The position numbers and the translations under genes were made by a program. From Robertkochia solimangrovi (lineage in GTDB: Bacteria > Bacteroidota > Bacteroidia > Flavobacteriales > Flavobacteriaceae), in contig NZ_QKWN01000007.1 in the NCBI RefSeq assembly GCF_007279655.1, forward strand, positions 1 to 64,000: DNA of 64,000 bases, given 5' to 3'. The notes beneath the pieces were generated by a model that was not told where the DNA came from, did no database searches, and worked only from the letters and a program-made list of their open reading frames with translations. This document shows positions 1 to 9,399 of this stretch, one piece after another (the stretch's first letter is position 1; every line of letters starts with the position of its first letter).

Positions 1-240
1 AACCTCTTCAGAACTTCGCCGCCGCCGTAACTTTCGTTTCAGTAGCGGGGTGCAAAACTACAACCATTTTTTGATCTCGCAAGAACTTTTTGAAAAAAAT
101 TTTCAATCCCTTCTCAACCTCTCTGCACCACTCTGTAAATGAACGTCTTTCCTCGTAAATACCGCTCTTGACAAGCGACCTTCAACCCGAAAGCGGGTGC
201 AAATATAGAACTATTTTTTCCATACTTCCAACCCTTTTAT
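1..240. other. Left-edge gene-free segment
   Basis: No reading frame of useful length is visible on either strand in the first 240 bases. The stretch is not part of the tandem repeat that follows. It may be the flank of a gene lying outside the window. I see nothing that identifies it. Confidence 0.5.
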
Positions 241-430
241 CCATCTTTTTTTAAAATAATTCCTAAGCCCTTTATTCCATGCGATTTACCTTTTGAGAAA
301 AATTCAAAACAGGAAACGGAATACAGAAAACAGTGAACGGAAAACGGAAAATGGAATACAGAAAACGGAAAACGGAATACAGTTTACTATATATATTACT
401 GTGATACTGTATTACCGTGTTACTACTATC

Positions 431-1950
431 ACTAAACACCTCTTCCTCGTTTTACCCCGACCCTAAAGGGAGACGAGGAATAGCAGAGTGATTACTCAAT
501 AGATAGTAGCACCCCATACATTATAGCTCAATTTTCAATTCTCAATTCTCAATGAGATCAACGCCAGAAGTTAGAATACAGTGAACGGAATACAGTTTAC
601 TGCATTACTGTGTTACTACTATCACTAAAACCCCTTCCTCGTTTTACCCCGACCCTAAAGGGAGACGAGGAATAGCAGTATGATTACTTAATATATAGTA
701 GAAACCCATACATTATAGCTCAATTTTCAATTCTCAATTCTCAATTCTCAATTAGATCAATGCCAGAAGTTAGAATACAGTGAACGGAATACAGTTTACT
801 GCATTACTGCATTACTGCTTTACTATATTACCGCGTTACTACTATCACTAAACACCCCTTCCTCGTTTTACCCCGACCCTAAAGGGAGACGAGGATTAGC
901 AGAGTGATTACTTAATATATAGCAGCACCCCATACATTAAAACTCAATTCTCAATTCTCAATTCTCAATTCTCAATTAGATCAACGCCAGAAGTTAGAAT
1001 ACAGTGAACAGAATACAGTTTACTGCATTACTGCATTACTGCTTTACTATATTACCGCGTTACTACTATCACTAAACACCCCTTCCTCGTATTACCCTGA
1101 CCCTAAAGGGAGACGAGGAATAGCAGTATGATTACTCAATATATAGTAGCACCCCATACATTAAAACTCAATTTTCAATTCTCAATTCTCAATTAGATCA
1201 ACGCCAGAAGTTAGAATACAGAAAACGGAAAACGGAAAACAGAAAATGGAAAACAGTTTACTATATTACTGTGATACTGTATTACCGTGTTACTACTATC
1301 ACTAAACACCTCTTCCTCGTTTTACCCCGACCCTAAAGGGAGACGAGGGATAGCAGTATGATTACTCAATAGATAGTAGTACCCCATACATTATAGCTCA
1401 ATTTTCAATTCTCAATTCTCAATGAGATCAACGCCAGAAGTTAGAATACAGAAAACGGAAAACGGAATACAGAAAACGGAAAACAGTTTACTATATTACT
1501 GTGTTACCGTGTTACTACTATCACTAAACACCCCTTCCTCGTTTTACCCCGACCCTAAAGGGAGACGAGGAATAGCAGTATGATTACTCAATATATAGTA
1601 GCACCCCATACATTAAAACTCAATTTTCAATTCTCAATTCTCAATTCTCAATTAGATCAACGCCAGAAGTTAGAAAACGGAAAACAGAAAATGGAAAACA
1701 GTTTACTATATATATTACTGTGATACTGTATTACCGTGTTACTACTATCACTAAACACCTCTTCCTCGTTTTACCCCGACCCTAAAGGGAGACGAGGAAT
1801 AGCAGTGTGATTACTCAATATATAGTAGAAACCCATACATTATAGCTCAATTTTCAATTCTCAATTCTCAATGAGATCAACGCCAGAAGTTAGAATACAG
1901 TGAACGGAAACAGAAAACGGAATACAGTTTACTGCGTTACTGTTATCCCT
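431..1950. repeat. Seven-copy tandem repeat with internal hairpin
   Basis: A unit of about 190-230 bp is repeated seven times. The palindrome CCCTAAAGGG marks each copy and starts at 461, 653, 877, 1101, 1331, 1553 and 1780, giving spacings of 192, 224, 224, 230, 222 and 227 bp. Around it the arms TTCCTCG and CGAGGAA form a larger hairpin. Each unit also holds short runs of AATTCTCAATT, the motif GCCAGAAGTTAG, and a variable tract of AACGGAAAACAG/ATACAG words. The sub-blocks vary in copy number, which explains the length differences. No open reading frame crosses the array. Repeat words of the same kind recur in other gaps of this window, at 11880-12070, 15110-15210 and 45180-45880. Confidence 0.9.
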
Positions 1951-1953
1951 TTC

Positions 1954-3939
1954 TTATGAAAAGAAATTCCATACCACTCCGAACCTAATGATAAAATCAC
2001 GATAGGGATATTCAGGAGCCGAATAAAAATTATAACCGGTGAAGGAAGAATTAAAATGTTCCGCTTTGAAGAAGATCCTGGTACGGCGAACCTTGGCATT
2101 AATAAAGAAATCCATCAAAGGAAAACCACCGATCTTCTCATAGTCCTGTACAAAGAATTCACTCATCACAGGATTATAACCATTCGCATAATACTCTGTA
2201 AAATACTTAAAAGTAATTCCTGTCTGAATGAACAATGCTTTTTTAAATAAATGATCTGTAAAATAGAGTGTATTTCTGGTGACAAACTGAGGAACATTCA
2301 ATATGTTTTCAGACTGTCCGACCTCCTGATACATCAGGGTATTATGTAAAGCAAACTTCCCAAAACGAAATTCATTTTCAAATTTCACCTTTAAATAGTT
2401 GATGGAACCCGAATATTGAAACGGCTGAATGATCTGGTCTTCCGGTGCAGTAGTAACTTCGGCATCACCATCCTCACTTGTAGTATCTGCATATCCGAAA
2501 TACGCCTTTTTATCCATTAGGCTATAGCTCGCCTCAAGTTGACCCCATTTCTTACTACTAAGCACTCCTCCAACTGTATTGACAGTCTCCTTATCAAATA
2601 CATCGGAATTCTGCCAATTGTAGCTTTCATAATCACTTTGATAAAGCAAATAATTAAAGTTTGGCATTCTCGAAGACAGGTAATACCTTCCTTCGAGACT
2701 TATATCCTTCGTGAGGTTGATTCCGGCGGAACCATCGAATAGAGTCCCTCCCATATCGCCGACCAGATTCTGAACGAATCGGGCATTGATAAAGAATCTC
2801 CCCACCTTCTTTTTCCAACTTCCTCCTAAAGACACCTCCGTATCTTTAAGCTGATTTTGTACAATACCATCTTCAGTCACTACAACACTATTGAAATAAT
2901 AATTGTAATTATAAAGATTGGCCTCCCCGGCTATCTCCCCTAAAAGATCACTTTCATATTTCAGATTGAATTGGTTCTTCAAGGTTCTGAACTTTGCTTT
3001 ATCATTGATATTACTTAACTGAAATGCATCTCCAAAATAATCGGTCGATGAACTCTGTCTGTATTCATAGGTTTTCGCTTCGTAATCCAGCGCATGACCA
3101 ATAGATATACGATAGTTTCTAAGCGAGTCATTTGCCTTGAACAACGCATAACTATGATCAAAATATAGTCGGTTCCCCAACAAAAAGGTTTCTGCATTTT
3201 CAAACTTCACGTCGATCCTGGAACGATCCACAAATTCAACTTCACCGGATTCGAACTGTTCCCGAACGGCTATCCCTCCATTTTCTTCATTCAGAAGATC
3301 CTGTGATGTGAAATGTCCGCGAAGCCGGTAACGATCATTCTTGGTCTTATAATCGAAGCCCATTCTGAAATTTCCGTTGCTAACCAGGATATGCTGATAT
3401 TTTCCAAGGGAGCGCATCCCTCTGTATCCAACAAAAAGATTCATTCTTTCCGAAGTATTCAAGGTGAGCACAGCATCCAGGATCTGTCCCTGTTCCATCA
3501 CCGAACGGAATAAAACATCAGTTGTTGGCGTAGGTACACGGTAATAACTGATATCCTCTGTTTTAAGATAATTATAATGCTTTGCTTCGGCACCGAGCTC
3601 CGGATAGAAAGAAGACTGCTTAACAGGCACCGCTAAACGATTGTAGGTTTGCCCTGCATTGGAGAAAGGTAATAGCTCGAACTCATCCTTTCTCATATAA
3701 TTGAACTTATACTCCTTCCTGATCGTCTGGGTAGTATCGAAATGGGTAGTATCCCTGTCGTAAGAAATGATCTTGTAATCCTCTATGGCAAATGTGATCT
3801 CCTTCTTCGGTTTCTGAGCCATTCTTTCCCTTAATGAAAGGGTAGTATCCTGAACCACTCTTCCCTCTGGAATTTCCTGAGAATATCCGGACATATAAAT
3901 CGCAAAGAACACGATGAACAGGTAATGAATTCGCTTCAT
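1954..3939 (-). CDS. Putative porin, Porin_10-like outer-membrane beta-barrel
   Basis: The 661-residue product starts with a Sec signal peptide (about residues 1-20, ending YSQ) and then shows the alternating aromatic/polar strands of an outer-membrane beta-barrel, ending in a typical VVWNFFS terminus. It resembles the Bacteroidota putative porin family (PF14121), whose members are about 600-700 residues and of unknown substrate. The ATG at 3939 places the signal peptide correctly. Reading the minus strand, a TACCTTTG hexamer region at 3959-3966 resembles the -7 element of Bacteroidota promoters. The gene stands alone: the tandem repeat array lies downstream and the SusCD pair, on the same strand, is separated by a terminator. 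The function as a pore is an inference from the family. Confidence 0.8.
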   Translation of the reverse strand: MKRIHYLFIVFFAIYMSGYSQEIPEGRVVQDTTLSLRERMAQKPKKEITFAIEDYKIISYDRDTTHFDTTQTIRKEYKFNYMRKDEFELLPFSNAGQTYNRLAVPVKQSSFYPELGAEAKHYNYLKTEDISYYRVPTPTTDVLFRSVMEQGQILDAVLTLNTSERMNLFVGYRGMRSLGKYQHILVSNGNFRMGFDYKTKNDRYRLRGHFTSQDLLNEENGGIAVREQFESGEVEFVDRSRIDVKFENAETFLLGNRLYFDHSYALFKANDSLRNYRISIGHALDYEAKTYEYRQSSSTDYFGDAFQLSNINDKAKFRTLKNQFNLKYESDLLGEIAGEANLYNYNYYFNSVVVTEDGIVQNQLKDTEVSLGGSWKKKVGRFFINARFVQNLVGDMGGTLFDGSAGINLTKDISLEGRYYLSSRMPNFNYLLYQSDYESYNWQNSDVFDKETVNTVGGVLSSKKWGQLEASYSLMDKKAYFGYADTTSEDGDAEVTTAPEDQIIQPFQYSGSINYLKVKFENEFRFGKFALHNTLMYQEVGQSENILNVPQFVTRNTLYFTDHLFKKALFIQTGITFKYFTEYYANGYNPVMSEFFVQDYEKIGGFPLMDFFINAKVRRTRIFFKAEHFNSSFTGYNFYSAPEYPYRDFIIRFGVVWNFFS

Positions 3940-4092
3940 TCAGTTAAAAATTTGAGAGCAAAGGTATATTATTTGCTGCAAAGATATTTGTTAATTCCGG
4001 AAACAAAAGGGATTTATCCACACTAACACAATTCAGCAATACCTGCTTACAAATTCATTTGAACATCCATTATTTCCGATTGCAATTTAAAT

Positions 4093-4127
4093 AAAAAAGC
4101 CACCTGATAGAATCAGATGGCTTTTTA
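4093..4127 (-). terminator. Rho-independent terminator after susD-like gene
   Basis: The arms AAAAAGCCACCTGAT and ATCAGATGGCTTTTT pair around a short loop and are followed on the minus strand by a T run. It lies 20 bp beyond the stop of the SusD-like gene and probably ends the susCD transcript. Confidence 0.85.
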
Positions 4128-4148
4128 TTATAGTTGGAAAGTTAATTC

Positions 4149-5534
4149 TTAGTTTCCGTACCCTGGGTTTTGCTCCATATTAGAATTTACATCCATTTCA
4201 GTACGTGGAATCGGATAAGCAAGTCTGCTATCTCCGTAAGGAATGGTTTGAAGAATGTTCTGCTGTAATGAAGTCTTAACAAGATCCTGACCGGTTCTCA
4301 TCAAATCATCAAAACGGAATCCTTCGAACATTAACTCTTTTCTACGCTCGTTAAGAATGTTATCCTTGTTAGCAACGGTATAAGCGGTTGCACCACGGTT
4401 GCTGGTAATAAGGTTTAACTGAGTAAGTGCTCCTGAAGCATCTCCGGTTTCAAGTAAAGCCTCTGCATAGTTAAGTACTACTTCTTCGTAACGAATGATC
4501 GGCACGTTATCATACCCTTGGTTGTTTGGATATTTTCCGATATTTCTAAGCATATCATCTTCATATCCTAAGATATCCTTTCTTACATCTGTATCCTCAT
4601 AAAGATCGATAACTTCATCAAGTACCTGTACATCTCCGTAGCTACCGTTTGGTCCTAATCTGTAGATGTAAGCAAGTCCGTTGATCCCCTGGTTGTCAGT
4701 TGCACTGAACGCTAATTCAAAGATAGAGTTCTGAGCAGACTCACCAACCCATGAACTTACGAAATTAGAAGCTGCTACAATTGAGAAATCACCAGAATCA
4801 ATAACCGCTTTAGCAGCAGTTGCAGCAACACTCCATTGTCCGAAATAGATAGCTACTCTTGATTTGATAGCCATCGCAGTGAACTTAGAGATAAACTGTT
4901 TTGAACCATCATCATAAGAATCATCCATTAAAGAGAATCCCATATCAAGGTCAGCCATGATAGAAGTTACGTTATCACTTACAGATTCTCTGGCAGGGAA
5001 AAGGTCTTCACCTTTGAATTCAGTTACATAAGGAACACCAAGAGTTCCACCTACGTGCTGCTGCCCGTAAGTTCTAAGCAGATCGTAATGCGCTAAAGCT
5101 CTCATTACGTAAGCTTGCCCCTGATAGTGCTCAGCCTCACCCATATCTCCGGTTAATGTCGTAGCATCAGTTCCGATAATTACGTTAGCGGAAGCGATAA
5201 CATCATAACAGTTATCCCAGATATAAGTAGAGTTCGGGTTATAGCTCAAAGACGCCTCAGTTGTAAAACGCCCGGAGTTACCGTTAGAAAAACAGTTGTC
5301 TGTTCCTCTTACCTCCCCGTTGATAATGATATCTCTACCATAATATCCACTGGAAGTCATCATTGAGTATGCACCTTTAAGAACTCCGTAAAGGTTACTT
5401 ACCGAAATAATCCCACCTTCGATTGGTTTATTCTGCTCTGTTGATGGCTCCAGATCTTCTGTTGTACATGCACTTGAACCAGCAAGTAACGTCATGCACA
5501 ATGCAATTTTATATATTAAATTACTTCTCTTCAT
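4149..5534 (-). CDS. RagB/SusD family outer-membrane nutrient-binding lipoprotein
   Basis: The 461-residue protein has a lipoprotein signal with the lipid-accepting cysteine at residue 23 (SSAC), then the alpha-helical TPR-rich fold of SusD proteins. The N-terminal part has the usual stretch with Asn/Tyr-rich residues, and the C-terminal RagB region has the NERRKELMFEGFRFDDL motif that marks this family. SusD proteins sit on the cell surface as the lid of a SusC transporter and bind the substrate. The gene starts 6 bp after the stop of the SusC gene, so both are surely one operon. The substrate cannot be told: no glycoside hydrolase or peptidase gene accompanies the pair. Confidence 0.93.
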   Translation of the reverse strand: MKRSNLIYKIALCMTLLAGSSACTTEDLEPSTEQNKPIEGGIISVSNLYGVLKGAYSMMTSSGYYGRDIIINGEVRGTDNCFSNGNSGRFTTEASLSYNPNSTYIWDNCYDVIASANVIIGTDATTLTGDMGEAEHYQGQAYVMRALAHYDLLRTYGQQHVGGTLGVPYVTEFKGEDLFPARESVSDNVTSIMADLDMGFSLMDDSYDDGSKQFISKFTAMAIKSRVAIYFGQWSVAATAAKAVIDSGDFSIVAASNFVSSWVGESAQNSIFELAFSATDNQGINGLAYIYRLGPNGSYGDVQVLDEVIDLYEDTDVRKDILGYEDDMLRNIGKYPNNQGYDNVPIIRYEEVVLNYAEALLETGDASGALTQLNLITSNRGATAYTVANKDNILNERRKELMFEGFRFDDLMRTGQDLVKTSLQQNILQTIPYGDSRLAYPIPRTEMDVNSNMEQNPGYGN

Positions 5535-5540
5535 GATTTT

Positions 5541-8500
5541 TTAAAATTTAAGGTTAACACCGAAAACTACAGATTTTACAGGAGGAGTTGCCAATTTAAG
5601 GTAACCTGTTGCATCTGTTTCTGGGTCATACTTCATTCTGTCATCCTTCACCCAAGTGAACATGTTAGTTCCTCTTACGAATACTCTGGCTGCACTGAAT
5701 CCGATAGTATCAAGGAAATCCTGATTGAAATCATAACCAAAAGTTACGTTTCTTAGACGGAAAAAGTCACCATCATAAAGGAACTTGTTATCTCGTTGCC
5801 ATGGGAAAGTGGTAAATTCCATTTTACCAAAACGAGTTCCGGTATCCCCTGGTTGTTGCCATCTGTCTAAGATAGCATCTACACCATTATAATACAAGAG
5901 GGTAAACAGGTCACGACCGTTTGTATAACGTGCCCAATCCTCATAAACTTTGTGTCCTCCAGCGTAGTAACCTTGAGCATCAAGGAAGAATCCTTTAACA
6001 TCGATATGGAAGTTCATACCCGCAGTAAATGTTGGAAGTGCACTTGATCCCTGATAAACTGAATTAGCCTGAGAGAAAGTTGTAGTAGTTTCACTTCCTT
6101 CTCCATCGGTATACCAAAGGTCAACTCCAGTATCAGGATCTACACCTGCATAAGAAGGCATATACCACTCATATACTGTATGTCCTGTTTCAACACGCTT
6201 GATTCCGTTGGTGATATTGATTTCTTCACCGAATGCATCTTTAGCAAGTTCAAGAACTTCGTTGTTGTTTGAAGCAAAGTTACCACCGATAGACAAGTTA
6301 AAGTCATTTGAACGGATGATCTCAAAGTTAGCTTCAACCTCGATACCTTTGTTCTCCATTCTACCGATGTTTCTTGTCTGACTGGTAAATCCAGTAGTTA
6401 AAGAAAGTGGCACATCCAGTAACAGGTCTTTAGATTCACGGTTGTAGTAACCTACGTTAGCAGTGATTCTGTTTCTGAAGAATCCCATTTCGATACCGAT
6501 ATCATAGGTATGAGAAGTTTCCCAGCTAAGGTCATTGTTACCAAAAGTACCAGGATAAGAAGCTCCTTCTCCAGCATAATCTGAATCATAGTTAAGAAGC
6601 GCCTGATATTGGTTAAGATCGATGTTCGCATTACCGGTCACACCATAAGAAGCTCTAAGTTTCAAGTTACTGAAAAGATTACTTCCTTCAAGGAAAGATT
6701 CTCTGTGGATGTTCCACGCACCTCCGACAGACCAGAAGTTACCCCATCTGTTATCGCTGGCAAATCTTGAGTTCCCTTCACGTCTGTAAGTAGCATCGAA
6801 TACATAACGTCCGTTGAACGCGCTGTAGTGCATAAGTCCCATATAAGATGCAACTGCCCAGTCAGTGTACCAAGAGTTTGCAGTAGTTGGGTTACCTGCA
6901 GAGTTAAGGTTAGTCAGACCGTCATCACCGAATGAATCTCCGTCCGCTTCCAGATAGTATAATCTGTTCTTTTGGTATTCCTGAAGAACTTTGAAATCAA
7001 ATGAATGATCGTCAGATACATTCCAGGTATAATCAACAGAGTTCTGGAATACGTAGTTAGCACGGTTTCTGTTTGCCTGCCAACCATATCCGTTGGTAGA
7101 TGAACCGTCACCATCGATACGGTTTCTGTATCGCTTATAGTTATATACCTGATAGTCGATGTTTACACGAGTTGTAAATGAAAGATTTTCAACTGGAGTA
7201 TCCCAGGTAAGCGAGTTGTTGGTAATGATCCTTGTGAATTTAGAATCATCGATATCTTCTTGCGCGATCCAAAGCGGGTTTGGAAGCGTAGTATTAAGGT
7301 TGATCGAACCATCTTCATTATATGGCATCTCGATCGGCGGCTGGAAAAACTTGATAGTACGTGGTGAAGAGAAATACGCACTAGTTTCCAATAAACCATC
7401 CTGATAAGAATGAGAAGCCGAGTTAGTAGTTGAAAAACGGAACGCAGGAGATAATTGCTTGCTGAAATTCAGCTGCCCTGTAATTCTGTCGAAATCTGAA
7501 CCGATAACGGTAGCTTCCTGCTTGTAGTAACCAAGAGAAGCAAAGAAGTTTGATGTTTCATCTCCACCACTGGCAGAAAGGTTATACTCCTGAATTGGAG
7601 CATCACGATTGGTAACCACATCAGCCCAGTGAGCTTCAGGTCTACCAGCAGCATTCCAAACTACATAATCATTTCCAAAAGATCCGGTGTTCGCTTCGTA
7701 GAAAGCCTGAGCTCCGTCGATATCAAAATCGTAAGCTGCACCGTAAGTATTGTAAAGCGCTTCATAAAAAAGCATCTCTCTCTGAGCTCCGGTAAGTACT
7801 GTAGGACCATCGGTAGCATCGTTAGAGAAACCATAAGAAGTACTAAGGTTAAATACAGTTTTACCTGATTTACCTGTTTTCGTAGTAATAACGATTACCC
7901 CGTTAGCTCCACGAGCACCATAAGCAGCGGTAGCAGACGCATCCTTAAGAACGGTCATACTCTCGATGTTGTTTGGGTTGATACTCGCAAGTGGAGAAAG
8001 CGAAGAACCTGAAGAAGTTGCAGAAACGTTATTGTTAACAACAGGAACCCCGTCGATTACATATAACGGCTCATTACCAGCGGTGATCGAAGAAATACCA
8101 CGAATTCTGATATCCGTAGTAGAACCAGGAGTACCAGAAGAGTTAGTAATTACAAGACCAGCAACTTTACCCTGAAGAACCTGATCAACAGAAGCTACAG
8201 GAGCTTGTTCGATCGCCTCAGCGTTCAATTGCACAGTAGAACCGGTTAATTCCGCCTTGTTGGTGGTAGCATAACCTAAAACAACCACCTCTTCAAGTGC
8301 TTGTGAATCTGCCATCAATTGAACATTGATTGTTGATGAAGTACCAACAGTGCGTTCTTCTGATTTTTGTCCGATATAACTAAACGTTAACACCTCTCCT
8401 ACACTGGCAGATAATGAATAGTTACCATCAAAGTCTGTCTGAGTACCTCTTGCGGTACCCTTCACAGACACGTTTGCACCAGGCAACGGCAGACCATCCT

Positions 8501-8600
8501 GGTCAGTAACCGTACCCGAAATCGTCTTCTCCTGAGCAAAGGAGAACTGTAATCCGAACGCTAGGAATAGCGTCAAAATCCAAGTAAACTTTGATTTCAT
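5541..8600 (-). CDS. SusC/RagA family TonB-linked outer-membrane transporter
   Basis: The 1019-residue protein has a signal peptide (1-22, FAQ), a carboxypeptidase-regulatory-like domain (about 25-105, with ISGTVTDQDGLPLPGANV), a TonB-box/plug region (about 105-240, including the VDQVLQGKVAGL and LKDASATAAYGARGANGVI signatures) and a long beta-barrel ending in phenylalanine. SusC transporters import substrates captured by the partner SusD using TonB energy. It is the first gene of a two-gene operon with the SusD-like gene. No sigma/anti-sigma pair or hybrid regulator lies next to it, unlike many polysaccharide loci. The identity as SusC/RagA is firm; the substrate is unknown. Confidence 0.96.
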   Translation of the reverse strand: MKSKFTWILTLFLAFGLQFSFAQEKTISGTVTDQDGLPLPGANVSVKGTARGTQTDFDGNYSLSASVGEVLTFSYIGQKSEERTVGTSSTINVQLMADSQALEEVVVLGYATTNKAELTGSTVQLNAEAIEQAPVASVDQVLQGKVAGLVITNSSGTPGSTTDIRIRGISSITAGNEPLYVIDGVPVVNNNVSATSSGSSLSPLASINPNNIESMTVLKDASATAAYGARGANGVIVITTKTGKSGKTVFNLSTSYGFSNDATDGPTVLTGAQREMLFYEALYNTYGAAYDFDIDGAQAFYEANTGSFGNDYVVWNAAGRPEAHWADVVTNRDAPIQEYNLSASGGDETSNFFASLGYYKQEATVIGSDFDRITGQLNFSKQLSPAFRFSTTNSASHSYQDGLLETSAYFSSPRTIKFFQPPIEMPYNEDGSINLNTTLPNPLWIAQEDIDDSKFTRIITNNSLTWDTPVENLSFTTRVNIDYQVYNYKRYRNRIDGDGSSTNGYGWQANRNRANYVFQNSVDYTWNVSDDHSFDFKVLQEYQKNRLYYLEADGDSFGDDGLTNLNSAGNPTTANSWYTDWAVASYMGLMHYSAFNGRYVFDATYRREGNSRFASDNRWGNFWSVGGAWNIHRESFLEGSNLFSNLKLRASYGVTGNANIDLNQYQALLNYDSDYAGEGASYPGTFGNNDLSWETSHTYDIGIEMGFFRNRITANVGYYNRESKDLLLDVPLSLTTGFTSQTRNIGRMENKGIEVEANFEIIRSNDFNLSIGGNFASNNNEVLELAKDAFGEEINITNGIKRVETGHTVYEWYMPSYAGVDPDTGVDLWYTDGEGSETTTTFSQANSVYQGSSALPTFTAGMNFHIDVKGFFLDAQGYYAGGHKVYEDWARYTNGRDLFTLLYYNGVDAILDRWQQPGDTGTRFGKMEFTTFPWQRDNKFLYDGDFFRLRNVTFGYDFNQDFLDTIGFSAARVFVRGTNMFTWVKDDRMKYDPETDATGYLKLATPPVKSVVFGVNLKF

Positions 8601-8772
8601 ATTTTTAATTAATTTGATTTAGCGTGCGACAAACATCTTAATAATTTCTTAATAAACCAAATATTTGCCAACAGGCATTATGTTAATTTTAAGAAATCGC
8701 AAGAGTTTGCTAAGAAATAATGATAATTATATTTTTTTTCCCGATTTTTACGAATTTCTCAAACCTAACCCC

Positions 8773-9369
8773 ATGAAAAACAGGTATAGTACTTACAAAC
8801 TGGAAGCTGGAACCGATGAAGCGGGGCGTGGATGCCTTGCAGGGCCGGTTACAGCTGCTGCAGTAATTTTACCGGACAGATTTAGGAACGATTTAATCAG
8901 GGATTCAAAAAAACTGACGGAGAGAAAAAGAATGATCCTTCGCCCACAGATCGAGGAAAAAGCACTTTGTTATGCCGTGACTCATATTCATCCCGTGGAG
9001 ATCGACAAGATCAATATTCTAAATGCATCTATTCTTGGAATGCACCGATCGCTGGAGAAATTACATCAGATTCCGGAATACATTGCGGTTGACGGAAACA
9101 GATTTAAACCTTTTCTCGAAATTCCACATTCCTGTATTATTAAAGGGGACGATAAATTTCTCAATATAGCAGCAGCATCCATATTGGCAAAAACCTACAG
9201 AGATGAATACATGGAACGTATTCATGAAGAATACCCGATGTACAACTGGAAACAAAATAAAGGCTACCCCACCACAGAACATCGTGAGGCTATTAAGGAA
9301 TACGGTCCAAGCCCATATCACCGTAAATCCTTTCGATTATTGCCTGAACAGTTGACCTTTGAGTTTTAA
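8773..9369 (+). CDS. rnhB: Ribonuclease HII
   Basis: The 198-residue product cleaves the RNA strand of RNA-DNA hybrids and removes misincorporated ribonucleotides. The RNase HII signature [14 protein letters not shown] supplies the catalytic Asp15 and Glu16, and further acidic residues occur in AVDGN and in the [15 protein letters not shown] helix. The ATG at 8773 gives the family's normal length; an in-frame start at 8665 would add 36 residues with no conservation and lies in the AT-rich leader. The next gene, a lipoprotein, begins 31 bp downstream on the same strand, so the two may be co-transcribed. Confidence 0.95.
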   Translation: MKNRYSTYKLEAGTDEAGRGCLAGPVTAAAVILPDRFRNDLIRDSKKLTERKRMILRPQIEEKALCYAVTHIHPVEIDKINILNASILGMHRSLEKLHQIPEYIAVDGNRFKPFLEIPHSCIIKGDDKFLNIAAASILAKTYRDEYMERIHEEYPMYNWKQNKGYPTTEHREAIKEYGPSPYHRKSFRLLPEQLTFEF

Positions 9370-9399
9370 ATTTTATTTTTGTGCCAAAGCGCCAACCCG

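Noticed and set aside
431-1950. CRISPR array
   Set aside because: The repeat unit is about 220 bp, copies are contiguous, there are no unique spacers of constant length and no cas genes.
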